A stretch of 64,000 nt of DNA, taken from contig CALAJV010000022.1 in the NCBI GenBank assembly GCA_937922805.1, forward strand, positions 1 to 64,000, written 5' to 3'. Below are positions 1-8,992 of this stretch, one piece after another. A program made the position numbers and the translations under genes. This DNA is from an uncultured Acidimicrobiales bacterium. Its GTDB lineage: Bacteria; Actinomycetota; Acidimicrobiia; Acidimicrobiales; SZUA-35. Each line of letters opens with the position of its first letter. The first letter of the stretch is position 1. The notes beneath the pieces are model-generated. The model did not search any database and was not told the origin of the DNA. It was given only the letters and a program-made list of their open reading frames with translations.

Positions 1-105
1 CCCGAACCAGTGGTACCCGAACCAGTGGTACCCGAACCAGTGGTACCCGAACCAGTGGTACCCGAACCAGTGGTACCCGAGCCAGTGGTACCCGAGCCAG
101 TGGTG
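1..105. repeat. 15-bp tandem repeat, seven units
   Basis: Five identical copies of CCCGAACCAGTGGTA at 1-75 are followed by two near copies (CCCGAGCCAGTGGT-) at 76-105. Read on the minus strand, each unit encodes Gly-Thr-Thr-Gly-Ser in frame with the gene at 1-1676. The array may continue beyond the left edge. Unit length is a multiple of three, so copy-number change would lengthen or shorten the stalk without a frameshift. Confidence 0.95.
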
Positions 106-1676
106 CCGCTAGATCCTGAACCAGCCGGACCGCCCGAGCCAGACGAGCTGGTAGTCCCGGTAGTACCGCCTGAGCTAGACGAACCGGTAGTACCACCGGT
201 GGTCCCGCCCGAGCCAGTCGAGCTGGTTCCTGTCGTGCCAGTAGTTCCGGTGGTGTCAGACCCGCCAGTAGTCGACGAGCTACCAGAACCGGCTGGGCCC
301 CCGGAACTTGTTGTTCCTGTCGTCCCTGTGGACCCTGTTGTTCCTGTCGAACCTGTTGTTCCAGTCGTGCCTGTTGAACCGGTGCCGGTCGTAGTCGTGC
401 CAGTTCCAGTTGAACCAGTGGTGCCTGAGCCAGCAGGACCACCAGATCCGGTCGAGCTTGCAGCCCCAGATGACGTTGTGCCGCCCGTCGAAGACGTAGC
501 GCCGCTTCCAGCCGGGCCGCCAGATGTGGAGCTAGCTGTTGCTCCCGCCGTCGAAGAAGAGGCCGGTCCCGATGTTCCGCCTGTTGTTCCGTCCGGTGTT
601 GTGCCACCAGCCGAGGTTCCAGCGCCCGCGGCGCCCGTAGCATCAGATCCGGCGGCCGAAGCGGTAGTTGTACCGCTCGATGAGCCAGTGTCTGTTCCGG
701 CCCCGGTGCTTGATGATGTCGCCGCAGAGGATCCGCTGGCAGCGCTTCCGCTGTCAGAACCTGCGCCAGCCGACCCGCCGCTACTCGAACTATCGCTGCC
801 AGCTAACGGAGTCGCCTCGGCTGGTTCTGCTGTCGATGTAGCTGGAGCGTCGGCAGCCGGTTCGCTTTCAGAAACTGATGCACTCGCCGGTTGAGTCGTG
901 GCCGGTGACGTGTCTTGTAGCGCTGCGACTTGGGCAGTCGTGGGGGGCGAAGCTTCATCATCGCCACCAGGAATCCCAGCAACGGCTACAGCTATCGCAC
1001 CGCAAGAGATGGCCAACGCTCCGGCAATCGCCCCCCAAAACCAACGGCGCTCGGCTGCTTGAACCAGAGTGTTAGAGATACTCGAACTCTGATGGCTTTG
1101 CCCCGGAGTTCGGCTCGATTGGGCTGCCATCACTGGGCCGGAGGGTTCCGACGGGGCGCCGAAGATAGCTGTGCTTGATTCGGCTATCTGCGCAGCCGGT
1201 TGAGTCGCAGGCTCGTGAACCACGGTGGACCATTGGAGACCACCAGGGCGCGCCGCTTCAGTGCTGTACTTTAAGCCGGCCGCCAAATCAACGGCGCTGC
1301 TACTAGCCGCCACTTCAGTAACAATCGCTGTCTCTGCCAACCCGGCGTCTTCGATATCGGGCAGCAAGAAGCCTAGAGGATCGGCCCCTTCGGGCGGCAA
1401 GAACAGCGCTCCGAACTCGTCTTCAAATTCGCCATCGTCATCGCCTGGCGTGGTGTAAGTGTCGTCAGTTGATTCAACCATGACATCGGAAAGTCCCCAA
1501 ACATCATCGATGAGCGGCACCTGTTCCGGTTCTTCTGGCAGATCAAATAAAGAACCACCTTCGGCTCCCTGAACCGGTGAACTCAAAAGCATCTCAGCTA
1601 GGGGGCCAGCTGAATCATCATCGATGAAGCCACCCTTACCAGAATTACTGCCGCCATTTGTCAGATCTTCAGACAT
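1..1676 (-). CDS. Membrane-anchored Ser/Thr/Gly-rich protein (3' end outside window)
   Basis: The minus strand is open from an ATG at 1676 to the left edge, giving 558 codons without a stop, so the C-terminus is missing. Residues 1-210 are acidic and probably cytoplasmic. A single hydrophobic segment at about 212-233, preceded by the basic pair RR, suggests an N-in membrane anchor. From about residue 240 to the edge the chain is a Ser/Thr/Gly-rich, probably extracellular stalk that ends in GTTGS repeats. The plus strand of the same stretch also has a long frame rich in Pro and Val, but it is the mirror of this low-complexity DNA. Function is unknown. The layout resembles other anchored proteins in this window (kinase, HD-GYP). 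It diverges from the helicase gene with 67 bp between starts. Confidence 0.7.
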   Translation of the reverse strand, partial: MSEDLTNGGSNSGKGGFIDDDSAGPLAEMLLSSPVQGAEGGSLFDLPEEPEQVPLIDDVWGLSDVMVESTDDTYTTPGDDDGEFEDEFGALFLPPEGADPLGFLLPDIEDAGLAETAIVTEVAASSSAVDLAAGLKYSTEAARPGGLQWSTVVHEPATQPAAQIAESSTAIFGAPSEPSGPVMAAQSSRTPGQSHQSSSISNTLVQAAERRWFWGAIAGALAISCGAIAVAVAGIPGGDDEASPPTTAQVAALQDTSPATTQPASASVSESEPAADAPATSTAEPAEATPLAGSDSSSSGGSAGAGSDSGSAASGSSAATSSSTGAGTDTGSSSGTTTASAAGSDATGAAGAGTSAGGTTPDGTTGGTSGPASSSTAGATASSTSGGPAGSGATSSTGGTTSSGAASSTGSGGPAGSGTTGSTGTGTTTTGTGSTGTTGTTGSTGTTGSTGTTGTTSSGGPAGSGSSSTTGGSDTTGTTGTTGTSSTGSGGTTGGTTGSSSSGGTTGTTSSSGSGGPAGSGSSGTTGSGTTGSGTTGSGTTGSGTTGSGTTGSGTTGS

Positions 1677-1743
1677 CAGTCACACGCTCTCAACAATTTT
1701 GTAATCGCCTTAGTGTCGCATCCTACTCCCTAGGCTGTTCGAC

Positions 1744-3624
1744 ATGTCCACCATCGTCAGTGTTTTAGGTAGGGTCACTCAATCTCTCCCAAATGGCGGA
1801 GAAATTCGGCCTGGACAGCTAAAAATGGCCGAATTAGTAGAGAAGACGGTCACTACCAACGGGGCTCTACTAGTCGAAGCTGGCACTGGCACCGGGAAGT
1901 CATTGGCGTATCTAACGCCATCAGTGGCCACAGAAACTCGCACAGTGGTCGCAACAGCAACAATCGCCTTGCAAAGCCAGCTGGTAGATGTCGATATACC
2001 GATGATTGCCAACGCCCTCGGAAAAGACATACAAGTCGCATTACTGAAGGGCCGCCGAAACTATTTGTGTTTGCAGCGGCTCCAAGAACTACAGCGGGCC
2101 AAACGAAGTGAACAACTCGACTTGCTCGGCGGCAAAAATCTATACGACGACCTGAGCGACATTGTTGAGTGGGCTGAGGAGACAGAAGTTGGTGATCGTG
2201 ATGAACTCGACCCATCGCCCTCTTCTGAGTTATGGTCGGCGGTTTCGGTTGGTTCAGACGAATGCCCGGGAGCCGCACGATGTCCTGTTGGCGGCGAATG
2301 TTTTTCAGAAAAAGCTCGCCAAAAAGCAGCTATTGCTGACGTCATCGTCACCAACCATCACTACTACGGTCTTAACCTGGCCTCTGGCGGAGCACTGCTC
2401 CCCTCCCATGACGCGGTTATCTTCGACGAAGCGCATCAACTCCCCGAAGTCCTTGGTGCAACATGTGGTACTGAGGTCGGTGGCGGGCGCTTTAGGGCCC
2501 TGAGTCGCCGGGTTCGAAACGTCCTGACCGAGGAGTCTCTTTCGCTTGATCTCGATGTTGTGGGTGGCGATCTCGACGCTGCCCTTCGTCCGTTTTTGGG
2601 CAAGGCAGTAACGACCTCACCAGAGATGGTCGACGCGTTGATCAAAGGGCGCGACAAAGCAGATCGAGTTCTGGCCGCTCTTCGTAAACTAAAACCGAGT
2701 GAGGGTAGCGACATTGCAGCCCGCATTGAGCGGACTACCCTCGCCGCTACCCGACTCGTCAACGACATCGATACCGTCCTTGGCGTGAACAAGACCGATG
2801 TTCTATGGGTTGATGGCAATACAAACGCTCCGAACCTAAAACGCACTCCGCTGGAACTCGGCGATCTACTCGATCGAGAGCTGTGGGACGACAGGGCGGT
2901 CATTCTCACCAGCGCTACCATCTCCGATGGAATCCTGGATCAGCTCGGTCTCGACTCTGCTACCCAAATTGAGCGAGTCGGATCTCCGTTCGACTACGAG
3001 GAACTTGGCCTCCTCTATTGCCCTACTGACTTACCATCTCCAAAACACCCGGACTTCAGAGCGTCGGTACAAGACGAAATGATTGGCCTCATACAAGCGG
3101 CCGGGGGCCGAACTCTTGGCCTATTCACGAGCTATGGAGCAATGACCGAGGCAGCCGAACGGCTCAGTGAAGAGCTTGACACCCCGGTCCTAGTTCAAGG
3201 TGAGGCGGCCAAACCGGTCTTGATCGAGAAGTTCAAGGCCGACGCTGAGACTACCCTCCTCGCAACGATGTCTTTTTGGCAGGGCATCGACCTGCCGGGC
3301 GAGACCTTAACCCTGGTAACGATTGACCGGCTACCGTTTCCTCGACCTGATGAACCAGTGGCACAAGCTCGGCGCGACCGTGCCGGTTCCGCTGCGTTTC
3401 GAGTGGTTGATCTGCCTAGAGCACAAACATTGTTGGCCCAGGCCGCTGGACGCTTAATCCGTCGGAACACTGACCGAGGCGTTGTCGCCGTTCTCGACTC
3501 AAGGTTGGCAACCAATAAGGCCTACCGTTGGGAGTTGATTTCGGCTCTGCCGCCCTTTAAGAGAACCAAAAACAGATCTGATGTTCACGCGTTCCTATCT
3601 GAACTCAATTCGACCTCAGACTAA
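1744..3624 (+). CDS. ATP-dependent DNA helicase, DinG/XPD-like family
   Basis: Superfamily 2 helicase of 626 residues. Walker A EAGTGTGKS lies at 45-53 and the DEAH box at 228-231. Four cysteines at 109, 174, 180 and 186 have the spacing of the iron-sulfur cluster found in XPD/DinG helicases. The C-terminal part carries the arginine-finger motif AAGRLIRR. Family members unwind DNA 5' to 3' and act in repair or in resolving replication obstacles. The gene stands alone, divergent from the stalk protein and convergent with era. Length fits DinG-like proteins of Actinobacteria. The family is clear. The exact role is inferred, and it could equally be called YoaA-like. Confidence 0.92.
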   Translation: MSTIVSVLGRVTQSLPNGGEIRPGQLKMAELVEKTVTTNGALLVEAGTGTGKSLAYLTPSVATETRTVVATATIALQSQLVDVDIPMIANALGKDIQVALLKGRRNYLCLQRLQELQRAKRSEQLDLLGGKNLYDDLSDIVEWAEETEVGDRDELDPSPSSELWSAVSVGSDECPGAARCPVGGECFSEKARQKAAIADVIVTNHHYYGLNLASGGALLPSHDAVIFDEAHQLPEVLGATCGTEVGGGRFRALSRRVRNVLTEESLSLDLDVVGGDLDAALRPFLGKAVTTSPEMVDALIKGRDKADRVLAALRKLKPSEGSDIAARIERTTLAATRLVNDIDTVLGVNKTDVLWVDGNTNAPNLKRTPLELGDLLDRELWDDRAVILTSATISDGILDQLGLDSATQIERVGSPFDYEELGLLYCPTDLPSPKHPDFRASVQDEMIGLIQAAGGRTLGLFTSYGAMTEAAERLSEELDTPVLVQGEAAKPVLIEKFKADAETTLLATMSFWQGIDLPGETLTLVTIDRLPFPRPDEPVAQARRDRAGSAAFRVVDLPRAQTLLAQAAGRLIRRNTDRGVVAVLDSRLATNKAYRWELISALPPFKRTKNRSDVHAFLSELNSTSD

Positions 3625-3689
3625 ACACCGCGCTAGGATCCGAGATCCAGTGAGCGAACCGAAGCTCTGACAACCTTGAACCGCTTGGC

Positions 3690-4580
3690 TTAATACCCGA
3701 GGCGTTCGATCAGGTGCGGATCTTGCTGCCAGTTCTTTTCTACGTTCACAACAAGCTCGAGGAAAGCTCCTTCGGGGAGTTGTTTTCGCACCCTGGTCCC
3801 TACTTCTTTCAAGATCGTGCCTCCCTTACCGATCACGATTCCCTTTTGAGACTCTCGCTCTACCAAGATCTCAACCCGGATTCTTGGCCATTCCCATTCC
3901 ACCACTCGAGTGGCTATTGAATGAGGAAGTTCATCTCGGGTGATATGGAACAGTTGCTCACGAACGAGTTCGGCCACAACAAATGCTTCAGGGGCATCGC
4001 TAACAACATCCGATGGATACCAAAGCGGCCCAACTGGCATTTGTTCGACCAAGTAGTCAACTAGCGGCTTCACTCCCTTGCCAGTCCAAGCCGAGATTGG
4101 GAAATATGCGGCAAAATCGAACTCCGACGTCAACGCCAGCTGTGCCATAACTTTGGCGTGGTCCATGCCATCTATCTTGTTCGCCACCAGCACAGTCTCA
4201 GCTGGTTTCAATCGCTCGATCAAGAACCGATCGCCCTTACCGAACCCAGACCGGGCATCGATGACCAGACAAACCACATCGACGTCGCTTTGGGCGTCAG
4301 CCGCGGTGCTATTCAGCCTCGTGCCGAGTGGGGTTCGGGCCTTAGAGATACCCGGGGTGTCAACGAAAACAACCTGAGCCCGCTCACGATTTAGCACACC
4401 ACGAATCTGATTTCGGGTTGTTTGTGCTTTGTTTGACACGATCGTTACCTTCGAATCAACGATTGTGTTCAGCAAGGTCGATTTGCCGACGTTAGGCCGA
4501 CCGACAATAGCTACAAAGCCGGAACGGATCTCGTCAGAGGGACCGGTACTGTTTGGAATCTCATCCACATCATCACCCAT
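3690..4580 (-). CDS. era: GTPase Era, 30S ribosome assembly factor
   Basis: Era binds the 3' end of 16S rRNA and helps mature the small subunit. G1 GRPNVGKS is at 27-34, followed by the switch motif TTRNQIRG, G3 VDTPG, G4 NKID and a G5-like ISAW. A C-terminal KH domain has the GKGG loop in IVIGKGGTILKEVG. Length 296 is normal. The ATG overlaps the stop of the upstream CBS-domain gene by 8 bp, so the two are translationally coupled. It is the last gene of the run phoH-ybeY-CorC-era, a conserved bacterial arrangement joining rRNA-maturation genes. Confidence 0.97.
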   Translation of the reverse strand: MGDDVDEIPNSTGPSDEIRSGFVAIVGRPNVGKSTLLNTIVDSKVTIVSNKAQTTRNQIRGVLNRERAQVVFVDTPGISKARTPLGTRLNSTAADAQSDVDVVCLVIDARSGFGKGDRFLIERLKPAETVLVANKIDGMDHAKVMAQLALTSEFDFAAYFPISAWTGKGVKPLVDYLVEQMPVGPLWYPSDVVSDAPEAFVVAELVREQLFHITRDELPHSIATRVVEWEWPRIRVEILVERESQKGIVIGKGGTILKEVGTRVRKQLPEGAFLELVVNVEKNWQQDPHLIERLGY

Positions 4581-5859
4581 CTCTCACTCCTGATGTCGCT
4601 TCTTGTGACGGATCTACGGGCCTAAGCGAAATATGGACACGAGTTATCCGTCGCCCCTGCAATTTCTCTACTCGTAGTTGGTGGCCATTGACCGAACACA
4701 ATTCACCAACTGTCGGAACTCGTCCGAAGCTATCAAGAACAAGGCCGCCAACGGTGTCCCAATCCCCTTCGGGGAGCTCCATGTTGCCGAGATCGTTCAG
4801 TTCGTCAATTGGAATTCTGGCATCGACTCGAAGCGAACCGTCGACCTGTCGCTCGACTAACGATTCCTCGACATCGTATTCGTCGACAATTTCGCCCACT
4901 AGTTCCTCGATTAAGTCTTCCAACGTGACGAGACCAGCGATACCGCCGTACTCGTCGACCGCTACGGCCATATGGAACTGCTCTTGCTGCATTTCTCGGA
5001 GCAGATCAGAGACCTTCTTTGTCTCAGGCACAAACCGCGATGGGCGCAACAGTTTCACCACTTGTTGATCGGCTCGACCATCCAATTCAGCCCGGATTAA
5101 GTCCTTCACATACACCAGGCCGACGACATCGTCGATACTCTCCCCCACCGCAGGCACTCGGGAGAACCCGGCTCGCGATGTGACCTCAAGGGCCTGATCG
5201 ACCCGAGATTCGCGCTCGATTGTTGTCATATCTGTTCTCGGAACCATTACTTCCCGCACGATCGTGTCACCAAACTCGATTACTGATTCGATCAAGTCTC
5301 GCTCGGTCGCTTCTAGCACTTCGTCTTCTACCGCAGCGTCTGCAAACGCGATGAGTTCTTCTGGCGATGAGAACGGACCAAGGCCAAGGCCACGTCCGGG
5401 CACGATGATGTTGGTTATACCGATTAGCGCATCAGCGAGTATCCGGATCGGCGCCAGTCGCAAGAGGAGCGCAATCGGTCCTGAGCTAGCGAGAGCGATT
5501 CTCTCCGTGTGCAAGATACTGAGCGTTCTCGGTACCGCCTCGGCCAGCACGAAAACCGCAAAGATGTTCACGGCAACCAAAACTCCGACAATCGGAAGGC
5601 TGAAGCTGCGGTACGACACAATTGCGACCAGGGCCGTCTCCGCCATTTGCGTCACCACGATGAAGAGCCGAAGCGGATTTCGAGTCGTCTCTGGCACCTT
5701 CAATAACTTGATTAGCCGAGCTGAGCGTTTCGGTTCGTGGTCGGCCAGAGATTCAGCCCGAACAACGCTAAATCTTGTCAACGCTTCTTCAGCCGCGACT
5801 AACAAAGCTGCAATCACCAACAACACTAACGCCGCTATGGCGAGCGCTACGTCTAACAA
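4573..5859 (-). CDS. CNNM-CBS-CorC domain membrane protein (hemolysin family)
   Basis: Membrane protein of 428 residues with an N-terminal DUF21/CNNM domain of about four hydrophobic segments (first at about 4-23), a CBS pair in the middle (region with VPRTDM and, later, VDEYGGIAGLVTLEDL) and a C-terminal CorC/HlyC domain. Relatives include CorC-type proteins linked to magnesium or cobalt efflux. The older label 'hemolysin' is not supported by function in most cases. The start codon is TTG at 5859, overlapping the ybeY stop by 7 bp, with AAGG nine bases upstream. It lies between ybeY and era, where such genes are often found. Confidence 0.9.
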   Translation of the reverse strand: MLDVALAIAALVLLVIAALLVAAEEALTRFSVVRAESLADHEPKRSARLIKLLKVPETTRNPLRLFIVVTQMAETALVAIVSYRSFSLPIVGVLVAVNIFAVFVLAEAVPRTLSILHTERIALASSGPIALLLRLAPIRILADALIGITNIIVPGRGLGLGPFSSPEELIAFADAAVEDEVLEATERDLIESVIEFGDTIVREVMVPRTDMTTIERESRVDQALEVTSRAGFSRVPAVGESIDDVVGLVYVKDLIRAELDGRADQQVVKLLRPSRFVPETKKVSDLLREMQQEQFHMAVAVDEYGGIAGLVTLEDLIEELVGEIVDEYDVEESLVERQVDGSLRVDARIPIDELNDLGNMELPEGDWDTVGGLVLDSFGRVPTVGELCSVNGHQLRVEKLQGRRITRVHISLRPVDPSQEATSGVRDG

Positions 5860-6467
5860 CTTGAGTCGCCTTCATCATGGGCGCCCGGATGCGCGAACCC
5901 TTGGGTCGCCAAGTAGTGGAGCTCTTTGGAACGCATCGTCTCAGTCTCCAACGGTTCGTAGTGATCGTGGCCGAGAACGTGGAGCACACCGTGAATCACC
6001 AGCAACGTAACTTCAGCGTCGAAGGAGCCTGCATGGTCCGGTGCCTGAGCGCTAGCTACGCGAGCGCAAATAACAACATCGCCAAGATGTCGTTCGACCT
6101 CAGCCATATCATCGCTAGGATCGACCGCTCCGGCGTCGGCTATTCCGTCGATTCCGTCGATTCCGTCGATTCCGTCGAGTGGAAAAGCTAGAACGTCGGT
6201 CGCACCCTGTTTGCCCATGTGTTCGGCATTCAGTTCGGCCATTCGCAGCTCGTCAACGAAGAAGATCTCAAGATTACCTTCGGTGACTCCTTCGCCGGCC
6301 AAAACTTGAACTGCGATAGCGGCCCAGTCGGCGTCGGTCTGAACCGATGCCGGCTCAGCGGCGCTCTTGAGCCCTGATAGCTCGGGCCCAGTTTCGTTGT
6401 AGACCGCCACCATCACGGAACCATCGACCGACCTAGCAACCGCAGGAGTTGTCTGGTCAGCGCTCAT
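5853..6467 (-). CDS. ybeY: Endoribonuclease YbeY, 16S rRNA maturation
   Basis: Metal-dependent RNase needed for 16S 3'-end processing and ribosome quality control. The zinc-binding signature is seen as HGVLHVLGHDHYEP (HxxxHxxxxxH). The chain is 204 residues, longer than the usual 150 or so. The excess comprises roughly 20 residues before MVAVYNETG and an acidic insert with a repeated Asp-Gly-Ile unit. ATG overlaps the phoH stop as ATGA, which supports this start. An internal ATG at 6413 is a less likely alternative. It sits in the phoH-ybeY-CorC-era run. Confidence 0.95.
   Translation of the reverse strand: MSADQTTPAVARSVDGSVMVAVYNETGPELSGLKSAAEPASVQTDADWAAIAVQVLAGEGVTEGNLEIFFVDELRMAELNAEHMGKQGATDVLAFPLDGIDGIDGIDGIADAGAVDPSDDMAEVERHLGDVVICARVASAQAPDHAGSFDAEVTLLVIHGVLHVLGHDHYEPLETETMRSKELHYLATQGFAHPGAHDEGDSSC
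6142..6177. repeat. 9-bp tandem repeat inside ybeY
   Basis: Four perfect copies of ATTCCGTCG, encoding repeated Asp-Gly-Ile on the minus strand, fall in a non-conserved acidic insert between the core strands of YbeY. Copy number could vary by whole units without disrupting the frame. Confidence 0.9.
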
Positions 6468-7414
6468 TTTCGAGATTCGTGCCGCTCATAGGCATCGACG
6501 ATGTCTTGGACAATTCGGTGGCGAACTACATCAGAGGACTTCAGCTGCACGAATTCGACTCCGTCGATCTCGCCCAGTATCTTCTCCAGGCCGCCAAGAC
6601 CGCTCCGCCCACCAGCCACATCAACTTGAGTCGCATCACCGGTTACAACACACATTGAGTTAAATCCGATTCGGGTTAGGAACATCATCATTTGCTCTGG
6701 CGTGGTGTTCTGTGCTTCGTCCAGAATGATGAAGCTGTCGTTCAACGTCCGACCGCGCATGAAGGCCAGTGGTGCGACCTCGACAACGTTTCGTTCGAAC
6801 AGCTTGGCCATGTTGTCGGCACCGACCATATCGTGCAGGGCGTCATAGAGCGGACGCAGATACGGGTCGACTTTGGACATCAAGTCGCCAGGAAGATAAC
6901 CCAATCGCTCACCCGCCTCGACCGCTGGCCTGGTCAGAAGTATTCGCTCAACTTCTTTGTTCTGAAGCGCACGCACGGCACAGGCAACGGCCAGCCAGCT
7001 CTTGCCGGTACCAGCTGGGCCGACCCCGAAGGTCACGATGTTGCGCCGTATAGCATCGAGGTACCGCTTCTGGCCAGCGGTCTTAGGCCGAACCGGCTTT
7101 CCGCGATAGGTGGTCAACACCCGATCGGTTAACACCTCAGATGGTCGCTCGTTGTGCTTAACCATGTCTATCGAACGGCGTACTACATCAGCTCGCAGCG
7201 ATTGCCCTTGCTGAAGTACCAAGACAAGTTCGTCAAGTACTTTGGCCGCATCGCTCGCTTGTTCGCCGTCGACGGAGATCTCGTTGCCTCGAACATGGAC
7301 CGAAACACCAAACGCATCTTCGACTTCTCGGATGTACTCATCACGCTCGCCCAGCAGGCCAGCCATAAGATGAGTATCGGAAACGCTGATTTTAATAGTA
7401 GTTGACATCTTCAC
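6464..7414 (-). CDS. phoH: PhoH-family ATPase
   Basis: Cytoplasmic P-loop ATPase of 316 residues, usual for PhoH (YbeZ) proteins. Walker A GPAGTGKS is at 132-139. Walker B and its neighbourhood read FIILDEAQNTTPEQM, followed by TGDATQVD. The N-terminal 80 residues resemble the small KH-like domain of this family. PhoH proteins partner YbeY in rRNA processing, and the two genes overlap here by 4 bp (ATGA). Two in-frame ATGs lie at the start (7414 and 7408); the first is used. It is the first gene of the four-gene operon. Confidence 0.95.
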   Translation of the reverse strand: MKMSTTIKISVSDTHLMAGLLGERDEYIREVEDAFGVSVHVRGNEISVDGEQASDAAKVLDELVLVLQQGQSLRADVVRRSIDMVKHNERPSEVLTDRVLTTYRGKPVRPKTAGQKRYLDAIRRNIVTFGVGPAGTGKSWLAVACAVRALQNKEVERILLTRPAVEAGERLGYLPGDLMSKVDPYLRPLYDALHDMVGADNMAKLFERNVVEVAPLAFMRGRTLNDSFIILDEAQNTTPEQMMMFLTRIGFNSMCVVTGDATQVDVAGGRSGLGGLEKILGEIDGVEFVQLKSSDVVRHRIVQDIVDAYERHESRK

Positions 7415-7560
7415 CTGTAATCGTACTCAAGGTTTCGTGACCTCCAAGAGGGTTAAACCGGATATCTTTGTCCAATCGGGCCTTGCGGGCCCCTTCTGAC
7501 TGGTCAAGACAAATCTGATCAAGATATGAGAACTGAATTTCTCGTCGGATGGGGCAATAA

Positions 7561-8226
7561 ATGGGTGGAAATCGAGTCTGGCTGGAAACAGTCGATAGAG
7601 CAGTCGTGGTCCGGAAACAGTTCGTTGCTCCCACGGTCGACGCCAACGGTGTTGTTCATCATCCGGCCACGCGACACGAATTGGAAACCCGTTGGCTTAA
7701 CGCAACAGAACGACTGCCAACTGTAAACCTGCTTGAGTCTGATCCATCATCGCTACTACTAACGACTGAGTTTGCCACCGGTCGAACGTTGGCTCACCCA
7801 TCGTTAACTGCAACCCAGATTGTTGACGGACTCGTGAGCGCTTGCGAAGCGCTTCATCAACTACATCAGCAAGGCATAACTCATGGCGCCGTTCGACCTG
7901 AACATGTTCTGGTTGGCTCTGGGAGGGTCTGGCTATGTGGAGCAACCGGCCAAAGAGCTAACCCATCATACGACGCAATCGGTTTCAACCTAATGTTGAA
8001 GGACTTGATGTGGCTTCAGTTCTCGTTGCCAAGTGAGAGGTCTGAGTCGGCTGGTTGGCGCCAAGGTAAGCAACGGCGGAAAACCCGGAAACGTCATGAA
8101 CAATGGGGGTCGGCCTTGACGGTAATGAACCAAGACTTTAGCCGCAGGCTGCCAAATCCTCGACAATTAATGCAGCTATTTGGCGGAACTGATTTTCAGC
8201 AGGTGAACCTAAGCCGTCGGGGCTAA
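7561..8226 (+). CDS. Degenerate protein-kinase-like protein
   Basis: A 221-residue protein that I can place only loosely. The stretch ALHQLHQQGITHGAVRPEHV resembles a kinase catalytic-loop region (usually HRDLKPEN), with Gly-Ala in place of the catalytic Asp. LVGSGRVWLCG follows where the DFG segment would be, without its Asp. The glycine-rich loop and the invariant Lys are not evident. This suggests a pseudokinase or a remnant of a Ser/Thr kinase lobe. The C-terminal part is basic. Start ATG 7561 follows GGATGGGG. The gene diverges from phoH and overlaps the 3' end of bldD by 18 bp, tail to tail. Confidence 0.6.
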   Translation: MGGNRVWLETVDRAVVVRKQFVAPTVDANGVVHHPATRHELETRWLNATERLPTVNLLESDPSSLLLTTEFATGRTLAHPSLTATQIVDGLVSACEALHQLHQQGITHGAVRPEHVLVGSGRVWLCGATGQRANPSYDAIGFNLMLKDLMWLQFSLPSERSESAGWRQGKQRRKTRKRHEQWGSALTVMNQDFSRRLPNPRQLMQLFGGTDFQQVNLSRRG

Positions 8227-8820
8227 ACGAGTTAATCCCAGATCGGCCAGGCGGTCGATCGCACCATCTATCTCAACCCCGAGAATGCATGCCACCGCTC
8301 GAAGATCGTCATGACGAACCGTAAGCACTCGACCATTAAAATCTTGACGCTGCACTTGTATCATCACTAAGTAACGACCAAGCATTTCTCCTTCAGCCCC
8401 TGGCACCTTGTCGAGTTCGGTCAGGTGGAGCGTGACACCCTTACTATCAGTTGTTCGGCCAGTCAGGTCTAATTCCACCCCAGGCGACCGCGGCGAAGAT
8501 CGCGGCAGGAGTTGATCCACCGGCACGTGGTAGTAATGTGCCAATCGTTCTAGACGGGGCACAGAAATCGCTCGCTCCCCCCGTTCGTAGGCGCCGAGGA
8601 CCGACGCTTTAAACTCTTGTTTCGAGTTTGCTTCGACGTCTTGCAGCGATAGTCGCTTCTGTCGACGTATGGCACGAAGGCGCTCGCCTACCCGTCTTCC
8701 ATAGGCCGAGCTCGCCTCGTCATGGTCAGCCACATCGTCATCGGCATCGCCGTCAACGTCAAGGTCATAAGCGTCTTCACCCTGGTTACTTGTCAATCCC
8801 ATCACCCATCTTGTCGCCAA
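8209..8820 (-). CDS. bldD: BldD-like c-di-GMP-responsive transcriptional regulator
   Basis: An XRE-type helix-turn-helix occupies about residues 40-106 (RLRAIRRQKRLSLQDVE, then VLGAYERGERAISVPRL). It closely parallels the DNA-binding domain of Streptomyces BldD. The C-terminal domain keeps the c-di-GMP signature RxD-X8-RxDD, here R158-Q-D160 and R169-H-D-D172. In Streptomyces, BldD is a developmental repressor that dimerises on tetrameric c-di-GMP. A 40-residue acidic N-terminal tail is extra. An ATG at 8802 (MGLTSNQG) is an alternative start. The HD-GYP gene near 60 kb could act in the same signalling system. Orthology is strongly suggested by eye; target genes are unknown. Confidence 0.88.
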   Translation of the reverse strand: MATRWVMGLTSNQGEDAYDLDVDGDADDDVADHDEASSAYGRRVGERLRAIRRQKRLSLQDVEANSKQEFKASVLGAYERGERAISVPRLERLAHYYHVPVDQLLPRSSPRSPGVELDLTGRTTDSKGVTLHLTELDKVPGAEGEMLGRYLVMIQVQRQDFNGRVLTVRHDDLRAVACILGVEIDGAIDRLADLGLTRLAPTA

Positions 8821-8992
8821 CTCGAGTTCCGAATCCGCAAACCCAACTGCCCAAATCCAACGCAGACCTACTCAACTAGTAGCTCTCAACTACATACAGT
8901 GTTGTCAATTGCCACTAACCGTAGTCTTCACTTAGAGCAACATCAACCACGGATCGTGGTGACCTGAGAAAAATTGTAGAACTTGAGCGGTG

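Noticed and set aside
10..894. Long plus-strand frame rich in Pro, Val and Glu
   Set aside because: It is the reverse of the Ser/Thr/Gly-coding repeats on the minus strand, where an uninterrupted frame with a start codon and membrane helix runs to 1676. The plus frame has no ribosome-binding site and ends abruptly.
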